Assembly: GCA_963693085.1 (NCBI GenBank)
Contig: OY856410.1
Coordinates: 886,752,335-886,816,334 of the forward strand
Source: Alisma plantago-aquatica
Lineage: Eukaryota > Streptophyta > Magnoliopsida > Alismatales > Alismataceae
Length of the DNA: 64,000 nucleotides
Direction of reading: 5' to 3'
The notes beneath the pieces were generated by a model that had not been told where the DNA came from, did not search any database, and was given only the letters and a program-made list of their open reading frames with translations. The position numbers and the translations under genes were made by a program. Below, in pieces: positions 26,510-39,200 of the stretch (within the stretch, counting starts at the first letter, position 1; each line of letters begins with the position of its first letter).

Positions 26510-27700
26510 CCTACTTGGACCTCAAACAGTCTTGCACACTAAACCTCCAAACGGTCTAAGACTGTTTGGACCTTCATGCGGTCTTGATCTGCCCTTGAGA
26601 CCATTTGGTAAAGTAGACCTCCAAAACCATTTGCTAAAGTAGAGGTGAAGACCGTTTGGTCAAGTTTGACTTTGAAACTGCATGGACACAACCGACCTTG
26701 AAACCGCATGAGACCAAACGGTTTGGGATCATTTGGTCCCAAACAGTCTTGAGACCGTTTGTTCCCAAATGGTCTTGAGACCGTTTGGACTCAAACGGTC
26801 TTGAGACCATTTTGGTCCAAACCACATCAAAACCGCAAGGACCAAAAAGTGTCTCAACCACTTCAATTGAATTAGGGTTTCCAATGTTGAACCCCTCAAT
26901 CGATCATGCACATGTTAGCCAATCATCAATTGAGTTAATTAGGTCAACTCTCAACTGATTTGACACTCAATTGACCCTCAATTGATCATCAATTAGGGCT
27001 TGGATCAATTGGATTAGGGTTTGAAATCGATGACCCTTCAACATATTTCAATGTGAGTCTAATTGATTTGAAATCATTGAACCATCATTCAATTTGGTTT
27101 GACCTGACCCCAAACGGTCTTGGGATCATTTGGAAGACCTCCAAACGGTCTTGAGACTGTTTGCCCATTATTTTATCAAAAACCAAGTCATTCAATTAGG
27201 GTTTGGATCCTAGGTTTAGTCACCAATTCAGTAATTGATTGTTCTTCAATTTAGAACCTTTGTGTCTTCAATTGGTCAACTATGCTTAACCCTAGACATC
27301 CAAACTGTCTTGGGTGATCACCAAACGGTCTTGAGACCGTTTGGGTGATCCCCAAATGGTTTTGAAACCGTTTGGGTCACTCAACTCAAACTTTAACATA
27401 ATGAAATTATTAAAATCAGCAATTAACCCGATTAGGGTTTTGATGATTGTTGGACCTTCAATTTGTGAACCACTTGGAATTAATTGATGATTTTTGGTAG
27501 GTAATTAGTTTACATTATTCTAAACAGTCCTACAAACGGTCAACACCTGGTCAACACCTCCAAACGGTCTTGGACCGTTTGCTTCTATGCGATCAAGGGA
27601 AACCATTTGCATTCAAACAGTTTGAAACCGTTTGCTCCCAAACGGTTTGGGAAACCGTTTGAGCAAGCTTGGAAGACCGTTTGCTAAAGTAATTCTTGGA
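26510..27700. repeat. Dispersed hairpin-word array in LTR F
   Basis: At least a dozen full or half copies of a near-palindrome with arms CAAACGGTCT and AGACCGTTTG separated by TG. The best copy is 27321-27344, where the complementarity extends into flanking GATCACC / GGTGATC (27315-27350). Spacing between copies is irregular, so this is not a simple tandem repeat. The related LTR E has the same array at about 61010-61940. Confidence 0.85.
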
Positions 27701-30700
27701 TAAACATTGAAATTAACATCATCCTCTTCTACCTCTATTCAACCAAGAACAGGGGCTGTTCTTCACGGGAATGATAGCAAGAACACACAAAGGTATCTAA
27801 AGAAGAAGTATAAGCAACGATTTTAGGAAAGAAGGATGCATTAACAAAGCTTAAGGGTTATAGTTATAAAACCCACCTATAGGACTGATCCAGAGCTCCA
27901 AGCTCCGTAACTTTAATGGTGGATGAAGCTCCAGTGGTTATCCAAGCTTCGTTCTTCAAGTTTTGGATGGAGAAGATGGCTAGAAAAGGAAAACATGTGA
28001 AGGAAACTATGAATCCAACCTTGTTTTAGGGTTTTCCCCAAGGAATCCGAGGTAGAGGATGACCAAGACTCACCTGCAGGTTGATAATCCTCCCTCTTCT
28101 CTAGAGCTCTTCCTTGTTTGGTCTAAGCAAGGTGATGAGAAGAAGGAAACTAAGGATACAGTTGTTATGTGTTTTTGGGAAGGATATACATAATATATTT
28201 GTATATGGGTTTTTAGGCAAAAAGGAAAAAGATAATTATTTCCTTTTATCTCTCAAGTATATCCACCAAGTCCTCCTACACTTCTTGGATATGTAGACAC
28301 CTTCTAAAACCTTGCAAGACTTCTCAATTATACAAGGTTTAAAGGAAAAGAGACCAAACATCTTAATAAGTTGTATATTAATATCCATCATTTTTGGATA
28401 TTGCTTAATATATAATTAGTGTGAGTAGTTTCCACTCTTACCATGATCTTTTTGGTGCCCAAGTATGACACAAGCTCGTCCATATTATCACAAACAAATC
28501 CTCCAACTTTTGGTTGAAGGGCTTCATAATTACTATATTTCTTTTTGCATTAAGTTATATTAAAGAGCCTTTTGTACTTAAATCTTGATTATTTCAATAT
28601 CAAGATTCTCTCTCCTCCATGATCATTCAAATGAGGTGCCCCTCTCATTTTCTTTGCTCTTATTGATGCCAAGAAACATGAGATATCCTCTAGAGGTGAT
28701 ATTTTACATGATGGACCCTAGGTTTTAGGTAAATTGCACTTTACACCAAAACTAGGTTTTAAGGCACAAGGATTGCTCTACAAGCTATATCTTGGTGCTC
28801 AAATTTGTGGAATTCATATCACCACATCATATTCATCCTTATGATGTCTCATCATCTGAGGAACATCTTAACACGTGCAATTTGCAAGTTAACCCTTCTA
28901 CTTGGGGTAATTTTCACTTTAGTTCATTATTAACAAAACAATGTTTCAACGTTATTAAAAAAGGACTGAAATGAAATATAAGTTCCTCAAAAGCCTTAAT
29001 TACATTTCAAGAAGTACAAGAAAGTATCTAATCAACTTTATTAGGCAAAACACCTAGGTTTAGTACATAACCTAGGTCAGGGATGTTACACTAACGATCA
29101 AGGAGGAGCTCAAATATTAACCCTAAGGTAAATCCATGATCACCTTCAACTTTGGATTAAAGAATGGATCTAGGGTTGTGATCTTACTTTCTTTTCTTCT
29201 TCACCAAATACTTATCCATGGTGATTCTTTGCATATAAAGGAGCTGTGAACGAGTCTTGGACTATTGACAAGCTCATCTTCAACCTTGGGAATGTGAAGC
29301 TTTAGAGCTTGGAACTTTGAAGTTGTTATTGAGGCGGGTTATATAACTTGAACCCAAACATGTTATTATTCGCATCAATTTTGCTATACTTGATGGTCTA
29401 CCTTCAATTTCAAAATTTCTTGAATAATTGATGAATCTATGAGTTCTAATAGTTGCATAGATCTGGTGTCCATGAACTAGAATAATAAGAACAAAGGTCT
29501 TGAGCTTGATGATGATGAAATCATCATGGCCCAACCCAATATCGGGTTGAAGTACCCTTAACCCGATATGGTGATGTGAAAACACCACTAGCATGATACA
29601 ATGATGAAGCTTATATGTAAGCACTATATGGTGTCAATCATACACCTTGAGCACAATATGACATCAAGCCCACACCTTATGCATGACATGGAGTCAAGTA
29701 TATACCCTTAACCCGATATGGTGTTGAATCCCAACATGGTAATGTGAAACCCGATATACATTGGAACTCCAAAACCCTATTGATTTGTACACTTGGTTTG
29801 GTTTAAACTAACTTGTTATCTATCCTATCACTTATCACATGATGAAGGGTATGACGATGCCATGAAGGTTTGAAGAAATATGAGCATAAGGGTCTAACCT
29901 GATATGCAAACCTTAATGATAAGCAACCCGATATGGAAGCACGATATGGTGATGAGGATACACCTCAAGAACGATATGGAAGCATGATATGGTGTCAAGT
30001 ACACACCCCTATGCTCGATATGGTGGAAGCACCTCAATCCAATGTACTTGATTGAGTAACACATGAAGTGTTTTATGTCAAATGATACATTAAGATGTAT
30101 AGAGTTCAATGCATTTTGATAAGTAGGCCAATGTACCTTGAAGAAAGGGTTGAGCCAATTTAATAGAGTATGATGCAACCAACATACTAGTAAGGATGAG
30201 AGAGAAACTTATACTTGTGTGATAATCATGTAATGAGCATACATTGATACTCCTAATATGATTGGAGTATGAGTTAGGGTTTGATTCTTGATAATATGAA
30301 TTTGAAACGCTAAATGGATAAATAGGGGAAAACCTAACCCTAATGAAGGGTTATGATATGGTTTGAAACCTTAATTGGTTAATTAGGGAAACCCTAACCC
30401 TAATGAAGGGTGATGATATGATTTGAAACCTTAATTGGTTAATAAGGGGAAACCCTAACCCTAATAATGGATGATGGTATGCACTTGAAACCCTAATCAG
30501 ATAAATAGGGGAAAACCTAACCCTAATGAAGGGTGATGATATGATTTGAAACCCTAACCGGTTAGAATGGGAAACCCTAACCCTATAATGGGAAGGTTGT
30601 ATTTCTCTTGTATTGCAAGGTGATGTTATGTACTTGCTATTGTTTTCATCATGAAGTGCTAACCATGCAAGAACCATGAGAGGATGAGCATAGCCAGGTA

Positions 30701-31944
30701 TGAGCCATGATGTTTCATATAACACAGATTTAAATGGGCCTTGTGAGCCATGTGAAATACTTGTACAACAAGTATAATGCTTATATGGTATGATGACCTA
30801 AAAAGATAGTTGTTTCCTATTAAGAACTGACAAGATGTTTAAATGGGCTTTGTGAGATATGTGAAATACTTGTGCAACAAGTATAATGTATACCTTGGTC
30901 TGATGACCTAGAGGTAATGGTTACTTGATAAGTGATAACAGTGTTCAGTGATGAACTAAGAATTTGAATACCCAGATCTAGAAATTATGATGATGGTAAT
31001 GTTAAGGGATGATAATTCCCAAAAATGTGATAGGGGACTGAGATCCCAAGTGTTATGTATTCATGTATTCCAAAGATCATGAAAGTACTTGATAAATGTG
31101 TTACATATTTCCTTGTAGCATCTGTTATAATTCTTGCTTGTAACTTGGTTGATGCTAAAAGATATTGTAATACACTTAATTAATCAAGTGGAATCTTACC
31201 ATGTAGTTGCCCAGGTCATAGATCCATACGGTGTTAGGATTTTTCGAATGGTGAAATGAATTTAACTCAATATACATATTGTTGAATATGTAATCTTCTT
31301 TATACAGCGGTTGCTCAGTGAACTCCCCAAATAAATTGGGAAATCTTTGTGACCATCCCGATGAGAAATAAACTGAGAAAGCTTTGTGACCATCCCGATG
31401 AGAAGTAAACTGGGAAAGCTTTGTGATCATCCTGAAGAGAGTGCATGCTATGACTGTAACTCTATAGAGAAGATACCGGTATACCCTGGTAAGCTAATTG
31501 TAGTTGACACAAGATGTCATGCTAGTAGTCTCGTACTGACTGAGACGGGTGAGGTCTTAGAAGCATGCTCCTCCTTTGACCTTGTATGGTATCGCTGCTT
31601 TACTTAGACATGGTCGGTTGGAGCATGAGCGGTATACTTCATCTCCTCTGGGCATAAGTTTGATTGTGAACATGTAATAAGTCGTGTAGCATATTTGCTT
31701 AAGAATTGAATACAGAAACATTGGTTGATGCCCCACTACTTTTATACATCTTAGTTGGTGGATGTTATACATGTTCTTCATATTCCTTATAAAGCAAATA
31801 GATGATCTATAGCTCTGTTATGGATAGTTGAACTATCTTATCAATGCTATTGCTTTGCACTACAATTAAATAATGATTAAACATGCTTATTTACATAAAG
31901 TATCCTCTGTTCAGTTTTATATTGTTTACCTGTGATAATAATAT

Positions 31945-32018
31945 TGTTGGCGAAGAGTTATATCTCTCGCTGGGACTTGTGTCTCACCCCGTGGGATCCA
32001 AAATTTTTAGGTGGACAC
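31945..32018 (+). promoter_or_regulatory. Conserved LTR block (copy in D 5' LTR)
   Basis: It includes GAGTTATATCTCTCGCTGGG, a GTCTCACCCCGTGGGATCC core and TTTTTAGGTGGACAC. It ends 459 bp before the LTR terminus. Confidence 0.6.
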
Positions 32019-32483
32019 AGATGAGGAGGTAGAGGCCGCACAGTAGAGGAAGGACAAAAACATCAAGGACAATAGTAATAGCTCAGGTTGAGTGTATTGT
32101 CTATCATGTCTTATAGATAGTAGTCTTATGAGTCCTCTCTATACTCTCAAGTCCTTGGAAGTTAGTATGTAATTGTTTTATAAACAATTTGAGATTTTGG
32201 ATTGATTGCCTCGAGGTTTTATATTGCTCATGTATATGTTTGGGCAAAGCAACTGGTATTTGATACCTTCAAGATAAGATGGTACAATGCATGTACAATA
32301 TGAATGATGATGTATATATTGTTTTAGTTCTTTCTTTAAGAGTTTCCTAGATATGGATCTCTTTGCAAAATGGTTTTAATTTTTTTAATATTTTTTGCTA
32401 ATCCACTGCTAATGGTTATTCCGCATAATTATATTTTATTTCTCTTGTGGCGGCTTGGTTGGCGTCGGGTCATCACAAAGTTT

Positions 32484-32496
32484 TGGTATCAGAGCC
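32484..32496 (+). other. Primer binding site of element D (tRNA-iMet)
   Basis: TGGTATCAGAGCC, perfect 13-base match to the expected initiator tRNA-Met complement, six bases after the LTR end. Confidence 0.95.
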
Positions 32497-32612
32497 TAAG
32501 GTTCGCTGAGTCTATAGAGACATAGGATTAAGGTTGTTGAGTCTGTTCTAGTGTCTTCCAATTTATCTTATAGTGACTTCTTCTCATATAGGAGAAGAAG
32601 TAACGCTGAAAG

Positions 32613-33790
32613 ATGGTTGGAGCACACAAAGAACATATTACTGAGAGCAGTGTTGCTGTACCAGGAGGAGGTGCAAGGGATCAGGCTAGAGAGGAACCAG
32701 TGCCTGAGAATCCCCAACTTGACCAAGCCATGATAGAAAACCCAGCCTTTCCTGCTCTTTTCGGGCAGTTCATGACCACAATAACACATATGGCTAATTG
32801 GATGCCAACACCAGGACCTAGGGCACCAATTCCCAATGAAGGACATGGATCTGGTAAGACCTTTGAGCGGTTACACCAGGTAGGAACCACCAAATATGCC
32901 GATACAACTGACGTAGTAGATGCGGATTCATGTCTCACTAAGTTGGAGAAAGCCTTTAGAATCCTTAGCATCCCAGAAACTGATAAAGTTAGGCATGCAG
33001 TGTACCTTTTAAAAGGAAGCCCTGGCCATTGGTGGGCCATTGAAGAGGAGAAAAGACCTGGTGTTGAGGTCGGATGGCAGGAATTCTGATGTGAGTTTGT
33101 CAGTAGATACTTTCCCAAAACTTATCTGGATGAGAAGATCTCAAAGTTTGAGCAGACTAGATAAGGATAGATGAAGATTAGTGAGTATGAAGCTAAGTTC
33201 ATGGAGCTTCTGCGGTTTTGTGCACACATGGATACTACAAAAGAGGAGAGGATTTGACATTTTGAGAAGGGTCTGAACGTTGAGTTAACCACACATGTGT
33301 TTTCTCTAGAGAATAGAGAGAGGTTTGCCACCTTTGTGGAGTATGTTAGGAGGATAGAGAGGTCTGTAGCTGAGAAATGAGAGGCTAATAGTAGGAAAGT
33401 ACCTTCCCAATTCCAGGGAGAGAGGTATGGAAGTTTTAACAAACCAAGGTTTTCTACACCAGTAGCACCATAGAGGTTCAGTGCTCATACACAGTGGACA
33501 TCAAGCCAAGGTAGAGGCTATAGTTTTCTGCCAAGTGGAGCCCATAACACAACATCAATGTTAGTGACAAGACCATCGAGGCCACAACAGGACAGAGTCT
33601 GCTACAAGTGTAGGCAGATAGGGCATATGATGAAGGAATCTCCAGTTAGGGACATGGAAGTCACCCAACCACCGAGGCAGAGTCAACAAGGCTCTTAGAG
33701 GCAACCGTTTAGTAGTGGCACATGAGGACGTGGACAGGCATCCCAATCAGGTTCATCTGCACCAAACAATAGAGCACGGAAGCGACAACA
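32613..33790 (+). pseudogene. Gag region of element D
   Basis: Structural protein that would form the virus-like particle and package element RNA. The first 158 codons are open to the TGA at 33087. The retrotransposon gag domain is recognisable from DADSCLTKLEKAF through LLKGSPGHWW (about 32910-33040) and continues past that stop as EFVSRYFPKTYLDEK and FMELLRFCAHMD. A CCHC knuckle is at 33600-33641 (CYKC...GHMMKE), but the last cysteine reads serine. Eight in-frame stops fall in this region. The start is chosen as the first ATG after the primer site in the frame that carries all later domains. Confidence 0.9.
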
Positions 33791-33794
33791 TGAA

Positions 33795-34818
33795 ATGGTG
33801 AGATTCTATGCTATGAATCGGCCGGAGGCAGTGGTCAATCCACGAGTCGTGACAGGTCAGATGGAATTATTTCATTCTGATATGTCTTCATCCTGCTTCG
33901 TATCTATTTTGATTAATCTGGGTTCTACACATTCCTTTATCACTCAAGAAGTGATTCATGACTGCAATATGACTGGCAGTCGTAGAGCATATAATCTATT
34001 ATTAGAAACTCCGTTAGTCAGATCTGTAGTGTTTTGGGAGGTATGTTCTCCCTATGCTCTTTCTTTTTCAGAACACAACATTCTGGTGGATCTTATACCA
34101 CTTGAGATGCATAGGTTTGATGTAATTCTTGGGATGGATACCCTAGAAAAGTATAAGGTTGTCTTGGATTGTGGTTCCAAGCAAGCTATGTTTGCAGACA
34201 ATGATGAGACATGGTTCTTTCAGGGGGACAAAAAGATTCTTCCAACATGTCTAGTATCAGCAATGTTAGTTGAAAGACTAATGCGACAAGGATGTGAAAC
34301 ATTCTTGGTACATGTGGTAGACACCAAAGCAGAGAGTTCTAGTCTTTTTGAAGTTCCTGTTGTCAGGGAATTCAAGGATGTGTTTCCTGATGAATTTCTA
34401 GATATTCCTCCACCTCAAGAGATTGATTTTGAGATTAATATAATTCCAAGTACACAACCCATAGCCCAAACACCTTATAGGATGGATCTTGCTGAGATGG
34501 AAGAACTCAAGAAACAATTACAAGAGTTGCTTGAGAAAGGTTTCATTTGACTGAGTACTTCGCCATGGGGTGCTCCAGTTCTTTTTGTTAAAAAGAAGGA
34601 TGGGTCTATGCAATTATGCATAGACGATAGACAACTTAACAAGGTGACTATAAATAACAAATATCCTATACCAAGGATAGATGATATGTTTGACCAGTTA
34701 CGTGGTGCAACAATATTCTCTAAGATAGATCTAAGGTCATGATATCATCAGTTACATATCAAGGAGGATGACATACCTAAGTCAGCCTTTAGGACAAGGT
34801 ACAATCATTATGAGTATG
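33795..34818 (+). pseudogene. Protease and truncated reverse transcriptase of element D
   Basis: The aspartic protease centre appears at 33906-33935 as ILINLGSTHSFI. The catalytic aspartate of the usual D-S/T-G motif is replaced by asparagine (33915-33917), so the protease is dead even apart from the stops. A second protease signature, VILGMDTLEKY, is near 34120. RT begins at about 34400 with PYRMDLAEMEELKKQLQ, then [20 protein letters not shown] and a KIDLRS-stop-YHQL segment. It breaks off after FRTRYNHYEY at about 34817, before the catalytic aspartate pair. RNase H is missing. The stop at 34548 ends the longest open stretch (251 codons from 33795). Confidence 0.9.
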
Positions 34819-35870
34819 ATAATGAGAAACGAGATGGTTTCCATGAGTCAAAGGATGAGGTAGTGTGTTACCATGGTATGATGGTAGTACCTAATGCTAA
34901 TGACTTAAGAAAGATAATTATGGAGGAAGCTCATTTATCCATCTATGCAATGTGTCCAGGGAGTACTAAAATGTATCATAACTTAAAATATATGTTTTAG
35001 TGGCTTGGTTTGAAGAAGGATGTAGCTGAGTTTGCTATGCAGTGTCCAGTGTGTCAGCAAGTTAAAGCAGAACACCAGAAGTGTGTAGGAACATTGCAAC
35101 CCTTACCTATACCACAGTGAAAATGGGATCACGTGACAATGGACTTTGTGGTTGGACTACCCAGAACAACTAAAATTCATGATTCCATTTGGGTGATAGT
35201 TGATAGGTTGACTAAGACAACACATTTTCTTCCTGTTAAAATAACCTATACTACTAAAAAACTTGCACAAATCTACATAGATGAGATAGTGCGGTTGTAT
35301 GGAGTTCCATCCATAATTGTATCTGATAGAGGTCCCCAGTTTACAAGTCATTTTTGGGAACGACTATATAAAGCTTTGGGTACACAGTTAAACTTTAGAA
35401 AAACTTTTCACCCTCAGATAGATAGACAATCTGAAAGGACTATACATACTTTGGAGGACTTGCTTAGGGCATGCGTTCTTCAATTTGTAGGAAGTTGGAA
35501 CTTACACGTGAGCTTAATAGAGTTTGCCTACAATAATAGTTATCAGAATAGTATTGATATGGCACCATATGAAGCATTATATGGTAGACGTTGTAGATCT
35601 CCGTTATGCTGGTATGAGATAGGAGAATACCAACTTTTGGGTCCTAAATTAGTGCAACAAACAACTAAAAAGATTAAAGTAATACAACAACAATTGAAGG
35701 CTTCACAAGATAGACAGAAGTCTTATGCTGATAAACATCGTAGACCTTTAGAATTCCATGTTGGAGACAAAGTATATCTCAAAGTCTCTCCTTGGAAAGG
35801 TGTTCTCGGATTTGGGAAGAAGGGTAAGTTAGCTCCTAGATTTATGGGACCTTACCCAGTGACAACATAG
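34819..35870 (+). pseudogene. Integrase (zinc-binding and catalytic core) of element D
   Basis: It joins in frame after the RT break. The HHCC-type N-terminal domain is at about 34920-35060 (EEAHLSIY ... CPVCQQ); the usual second histidine position reads cysteine. The DDE core is preserved: D at 35142-35144, D at 35325-35327 and E at 35433-35435, the last two with 35 residues between them, as in retroviral-type integrases. LIEFAYNNSYQ and APYEALYGRRCRSPLCW follow. The region 35133-35867 is open for 245 codons, the best-preserved part of the element. Stops at 34998, 35118 and 35868 inactivate it. Confidence 0.92.
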
Positions 35871-36176
35871 ATTGGAAAGGTAGCCTATAGGTTGGAGTTG
35901 CCACCTGAGCTACATAGACTACACCCAGTGTTTCATATATCTATACTAAGAAAGTGTCATCCTACAAAGTTGGTGTTGCAATATGTAGAGGTAGAATTGA
36001 ATGAAGATATATCCTATGTGGAAGGTCCAATGATGATTCTTGACAGAAGAATCAAGAAGTTGAAAAATAAAGACATAGTTCTTGTGAAAGTTCTCTGGCA
36101 TCTCCATGGTGTTGAAGAAGCCACATGGGATCTGGAAGAAGAAATGAGGAGGAAGTACCCTTCTATTTTCTCTTGA
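35871..36176 (+). pseudogene. GPY/F tail and chromodomain of element D
   Basis: The GPY motif (FMGPYPV, about 35840-35860) sits just before the stop at 35868. After it, the C-terminal arm runs through HRLHPVFHISILRK to a chromodomain-like module ending HGVEEATWDLEEEMRRKYPS (36105-36170). In chromoviruses this module binds modified histone tails and steers integration to heterochromatin. The TGA at 36174-36176 appears to be the authentic terminus because the tail motif and LTR follow at once. Confidence 0.85.
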
Positions 36177-36213
36177 GATTTTGGGGACGAAATCCCTTTT
36201 AGAGGTTGATAAT
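36177..36213 (+). other. Post-pol tail and polypurine region of element D
   Basis: GATTTTGGGGACGAAATCCC then TTTTAGAGGTTGATAAT up to the 3' LTR. The same tail in reverse orientation is found in A (3956-3998) and E (63344-63390). The purine tract is weaker than in A or E. Confidence 0.6.
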
Positions 36214-39200
36214 TGTAACATCCCTGACCTGGGTTATGGCCTAAATTGGAATTTTTTCTTAAGTAAGTTATTTATAAACTTGTTTTAATCTTTAGAAAAG
36301 TAATTAAGACTCTCGATGAGTTTAATTTTCAAGTTTGAGCTTATTTGCAAACTTTTTGTACATTATATGATAGTTTGGGTGTAAAGTGTAATTTACCCAA
36401 GATGACGGGTTATATTGCAAAGTGTCACATGTTGAATACACCTCATGTGTTTTAGCATCATAAGAGATAGAATGATTCTAAGGGGCGGCTTATGGAAAGT
36501 CTAAATTTCAAATTGAAACTTGTTTGAATAATGTTAGTGCCTTGTGCACCAATTTTGGTACAAATTGTAATTTACCCAAAAATGTAGGGTTGATATGCAA
36601 ATTACCACCTCTAGAGTTTCCCTACTCCCTCCTAGTATCATCTAGAGAAGAGAGAGAAAATGAGGCACCATGTTTGAATTATGTATGAGTGGTGGAATTC
36701 TTGGTGATGAAAAGACTAAGAAAATATGTATAGTTGAAGCCTTTTTCATAAGTTGTATCAAGTTGGAGACTTATTATGAGAGTGCCTATCAGCCAAGGAG
36801 CCATATATGGAGGCTCATATCGGTTTTTCAAAACTTGGCCTTTGCCATGACAGGCTAAACACCTCAAGGAGGTGATGTGTATTGGTTTGCAACTTTCCTT
36901 AGAATAAGTGTATCAGTTTGTAAATAAAGTGATGTTGAGTTGAAATATCTTGCTTAACAAGATAAATAATGGCCAAAATATTATACCTAGATTATCCTCA
37001 AGAGTTTTTCATGTCAAGATAAATATGCATGCATGGACATGTGTCAACTATGCATTGACATGTGGCACCTAGTAGTGAAAAATGATGACACCTCATATAC
37101 ACTCTTTTTCACGAACCACAACTATATATACCATTCCTTTCACCTACTAGTGAAATTTTTCGAATCGTACCACCCTCTTTCTCTTAGATATCATGCATGG
37201 TGAAGGGGTATCATGCATAGAGCCTTGGTATCAGACATAGTAGGATGCTATCAGACATAACAAGGTGATATCGGCCATAGCAAAGTGATATCAGTCATAA
37301 CAAGGTGATATCAGTCATATTGAAGTGATATCAGCCACAAGTGAAGTGATATCGGCCACAAGTGAAGGGATGTCATGCATGACTGGTGAGGTATAATTCA
37401 TGGTGCTAAGGAACAAGGAGGAGCTCAAGTATTAACCCTAAGGCGAAGCCATAATCATCTTCAACCTTGGATTAAAGCATGGATCTAGGGTTGTGATCTT
37501 CCTTTCTTTTCTCCTTCACCAAATGCTTATCCACGGTGATTCATTACATATAGACGAGTTGTGAAGCTCATTTTTAACATTGGGAACGTGAAGCTTTGGA
37601 TCTTGGAGCTTTGAAGTTGTTCTTGAGGCAGGTTATATAACTTGAACCCAATTATGTTATAATTCACCTTCAATTCTGTTATACTTGTTGATCTACTTTC
37701 AATTTCGAATTATCCTAAATAATTGATGATCCTATGAGTTCTAAAAGTTGTTTAGGACTGTTGTCCATGAACTAGAATAGTAAGAACAAGAGTCTTGAGA
37801 TTTATGATGATGGCATCATCATGGTCCAACCTGATATCGGGTTGAAGCACCTCTAACCCAATATGGAGAGGTGAACACACCATTAGCACGATACAATGAT
37901 GAAACATATATATATTATGCATGATGTGATGATTAAGTACACATCTTGTGCATGATATTGTGTCAAGCATACACCTTGAGAACGATATGAGGTCAGGCCC
38001 ACACCTTATGAATGACATGGAGTCAAGTATATACCCCTAACCCGATATGGTGTTGAAATCCAACATGGTAAAGTGAAACCCGATATACATTGGAACTCCA
38101 AACCCTATTGATTTGTACACCAAGTTTGGTTTAGACTAACTTATTATCTATCCTATGACTTATCACATGATGAAGGGTAGGACGATATCATGAAGGTTTG
38201 AAGATATATGAGCATAAGGGTCTAACCCGATATGCAAACCCTAATGATAAGCAACCTGATATGGATGCACGATATGGTGATGAGGATACACCTCATACAC
38301 AATATGGAAGCCTGATATGGAAGCATACGCACACCTCTATGCTCGATATGGGGGAAGCACCTCAATCCAATATACTTGATTGAGTAACACATGAAGTGTG
38401 TTATGTCAAATGATACATTAAGATGTATAAAGTTCATTGTGTTTTGATAAGTAGGCCAATGTACCTTGAAGAAAGGGTTGAGCCAGTTTAGTAGAGTATG
38501 ATGCAATCAACATCCTAGTGAGGATGAGAGAGAAACTTATACTTGTGTGATAATCATGTAATGAGCATACATTGATACTCCTAATATGAGTGGAGTATGA
38601 ATTAGGATTTGATTCTTGATAATATGAACTTGAAATCCTAATCGGTTAATTAGGGGAAAACCCTAACCCTAATAAAGGGTGATGATATGATTTGAAACCC
38701 TAATCGATTAATTAGGGGAAATCCTAACCTAATAATGGATGATGGTAGGCACTTGAAACCCTAATCAATAAGGAAGGGAAACCCTAACCCTAATAATGGG
38801 AAAGTGGTGTTTCTCTTGTATTGCATGGTGATGATATGTATTTGATATTGCTGTTATCATGTATTACTAACCATGCAGGAATCATGAGATGATGAGCATA
38901 GAAAGGTATGGGCTATGATGTTCATATGATACATATGTAAATGAGCCTTGTGAGCTATGTGAAATACTTGTGCAACGTGCCATAGATCCATTTGGTGTCA
39001 GGATTTGCTGAATGGTGAAACGAGTTCAACTTGGTATACATATTGTGGAATATGTAATCTTCTTTATACAGGGGTTGCTCAATGAACTCCCAAAATAAAT
39101 TGGGAAAGCTTTGTGACCATCCCGATGAAAAGTAAATTGGGAAAGCTTTGTGATCATCCTGAAGAGAGTTCATGCTACGACTGTAACTCTATAGCGAAGA

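Larger units (their letters stand above)
23812..29090 (-). mobile_element. Solo LTR F (same family as E)
   Basis: A 5279-bp LTR with no internal region. On the minus strand it runs from TGTAACATCCCTGACC at 29090 to GGACGCCACA at 23812. It is flanked by a perfect duplication CTAAC (23807-23811 and 29091-29095) and interrupts the 5' LTR of D; the uninterrupted 3' LTR continues through the corresponding point near 37400. A complete LTR with intact TSD and no interior is the signature of intra-element LTR recombination. It holds conserved blocks at about 24575-24645 and 24262-24345 and a hairpin word array at 26510-27700. Confidence 0.93.
22659..32477 (+). repeat. Element D 5' LTR, interrupted by solo LTR F
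   Basis: The LTR proper is 22659-23811 plus 29096-32477, about 4.5 kb once F and one target duplication are removed. It starts TGTAACATCCCTGACC, as the 3' LTR does at 36214, and ends GGGTCATCACA, seven bases before the primer site. It differs from the 3' LTR by an extra duplicated stretch at about 30730-30900 (two CTTGTGAG...GTGAAATACTTGT units) and by expanded ACCCTAAT repeats. Confidence 0.85.
32613..36176 (+). pseudogene. gag-pol polyprotein pseudogene of element D
   Basis: One reading frame can be followed from ATG 32613 to a natural-looking TGA at 36174-36176: gag, zinc knuckle, protease, RT start, integrase, GPY module, chromodomain. It contains 13 in-frame stops (starts 33087, 33162, 33168, 33255, 33378, 33471, 33696, 33723, 34548, 34740, 34998, 35118, 35868) but no detectable frameshift over 3.56 kb. 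Most stops lie where CGA, CAA, CAG or TGG would be expected, consistent with C-to-T decay on either strand. The 1188-codon span is short for the family because the RT palm with the catalytic aspartates and all RNase H are deleted in frame near 34818. No functional product is possible. Confidence 0.93.

Noticed and set aside
32613..36176. Programmed stop readthrough or recoding in gag-pol
   Set aside because: There are 13 stops of all three types, plus loss of the protease aspartate and the RT active site, so the gene is dead.
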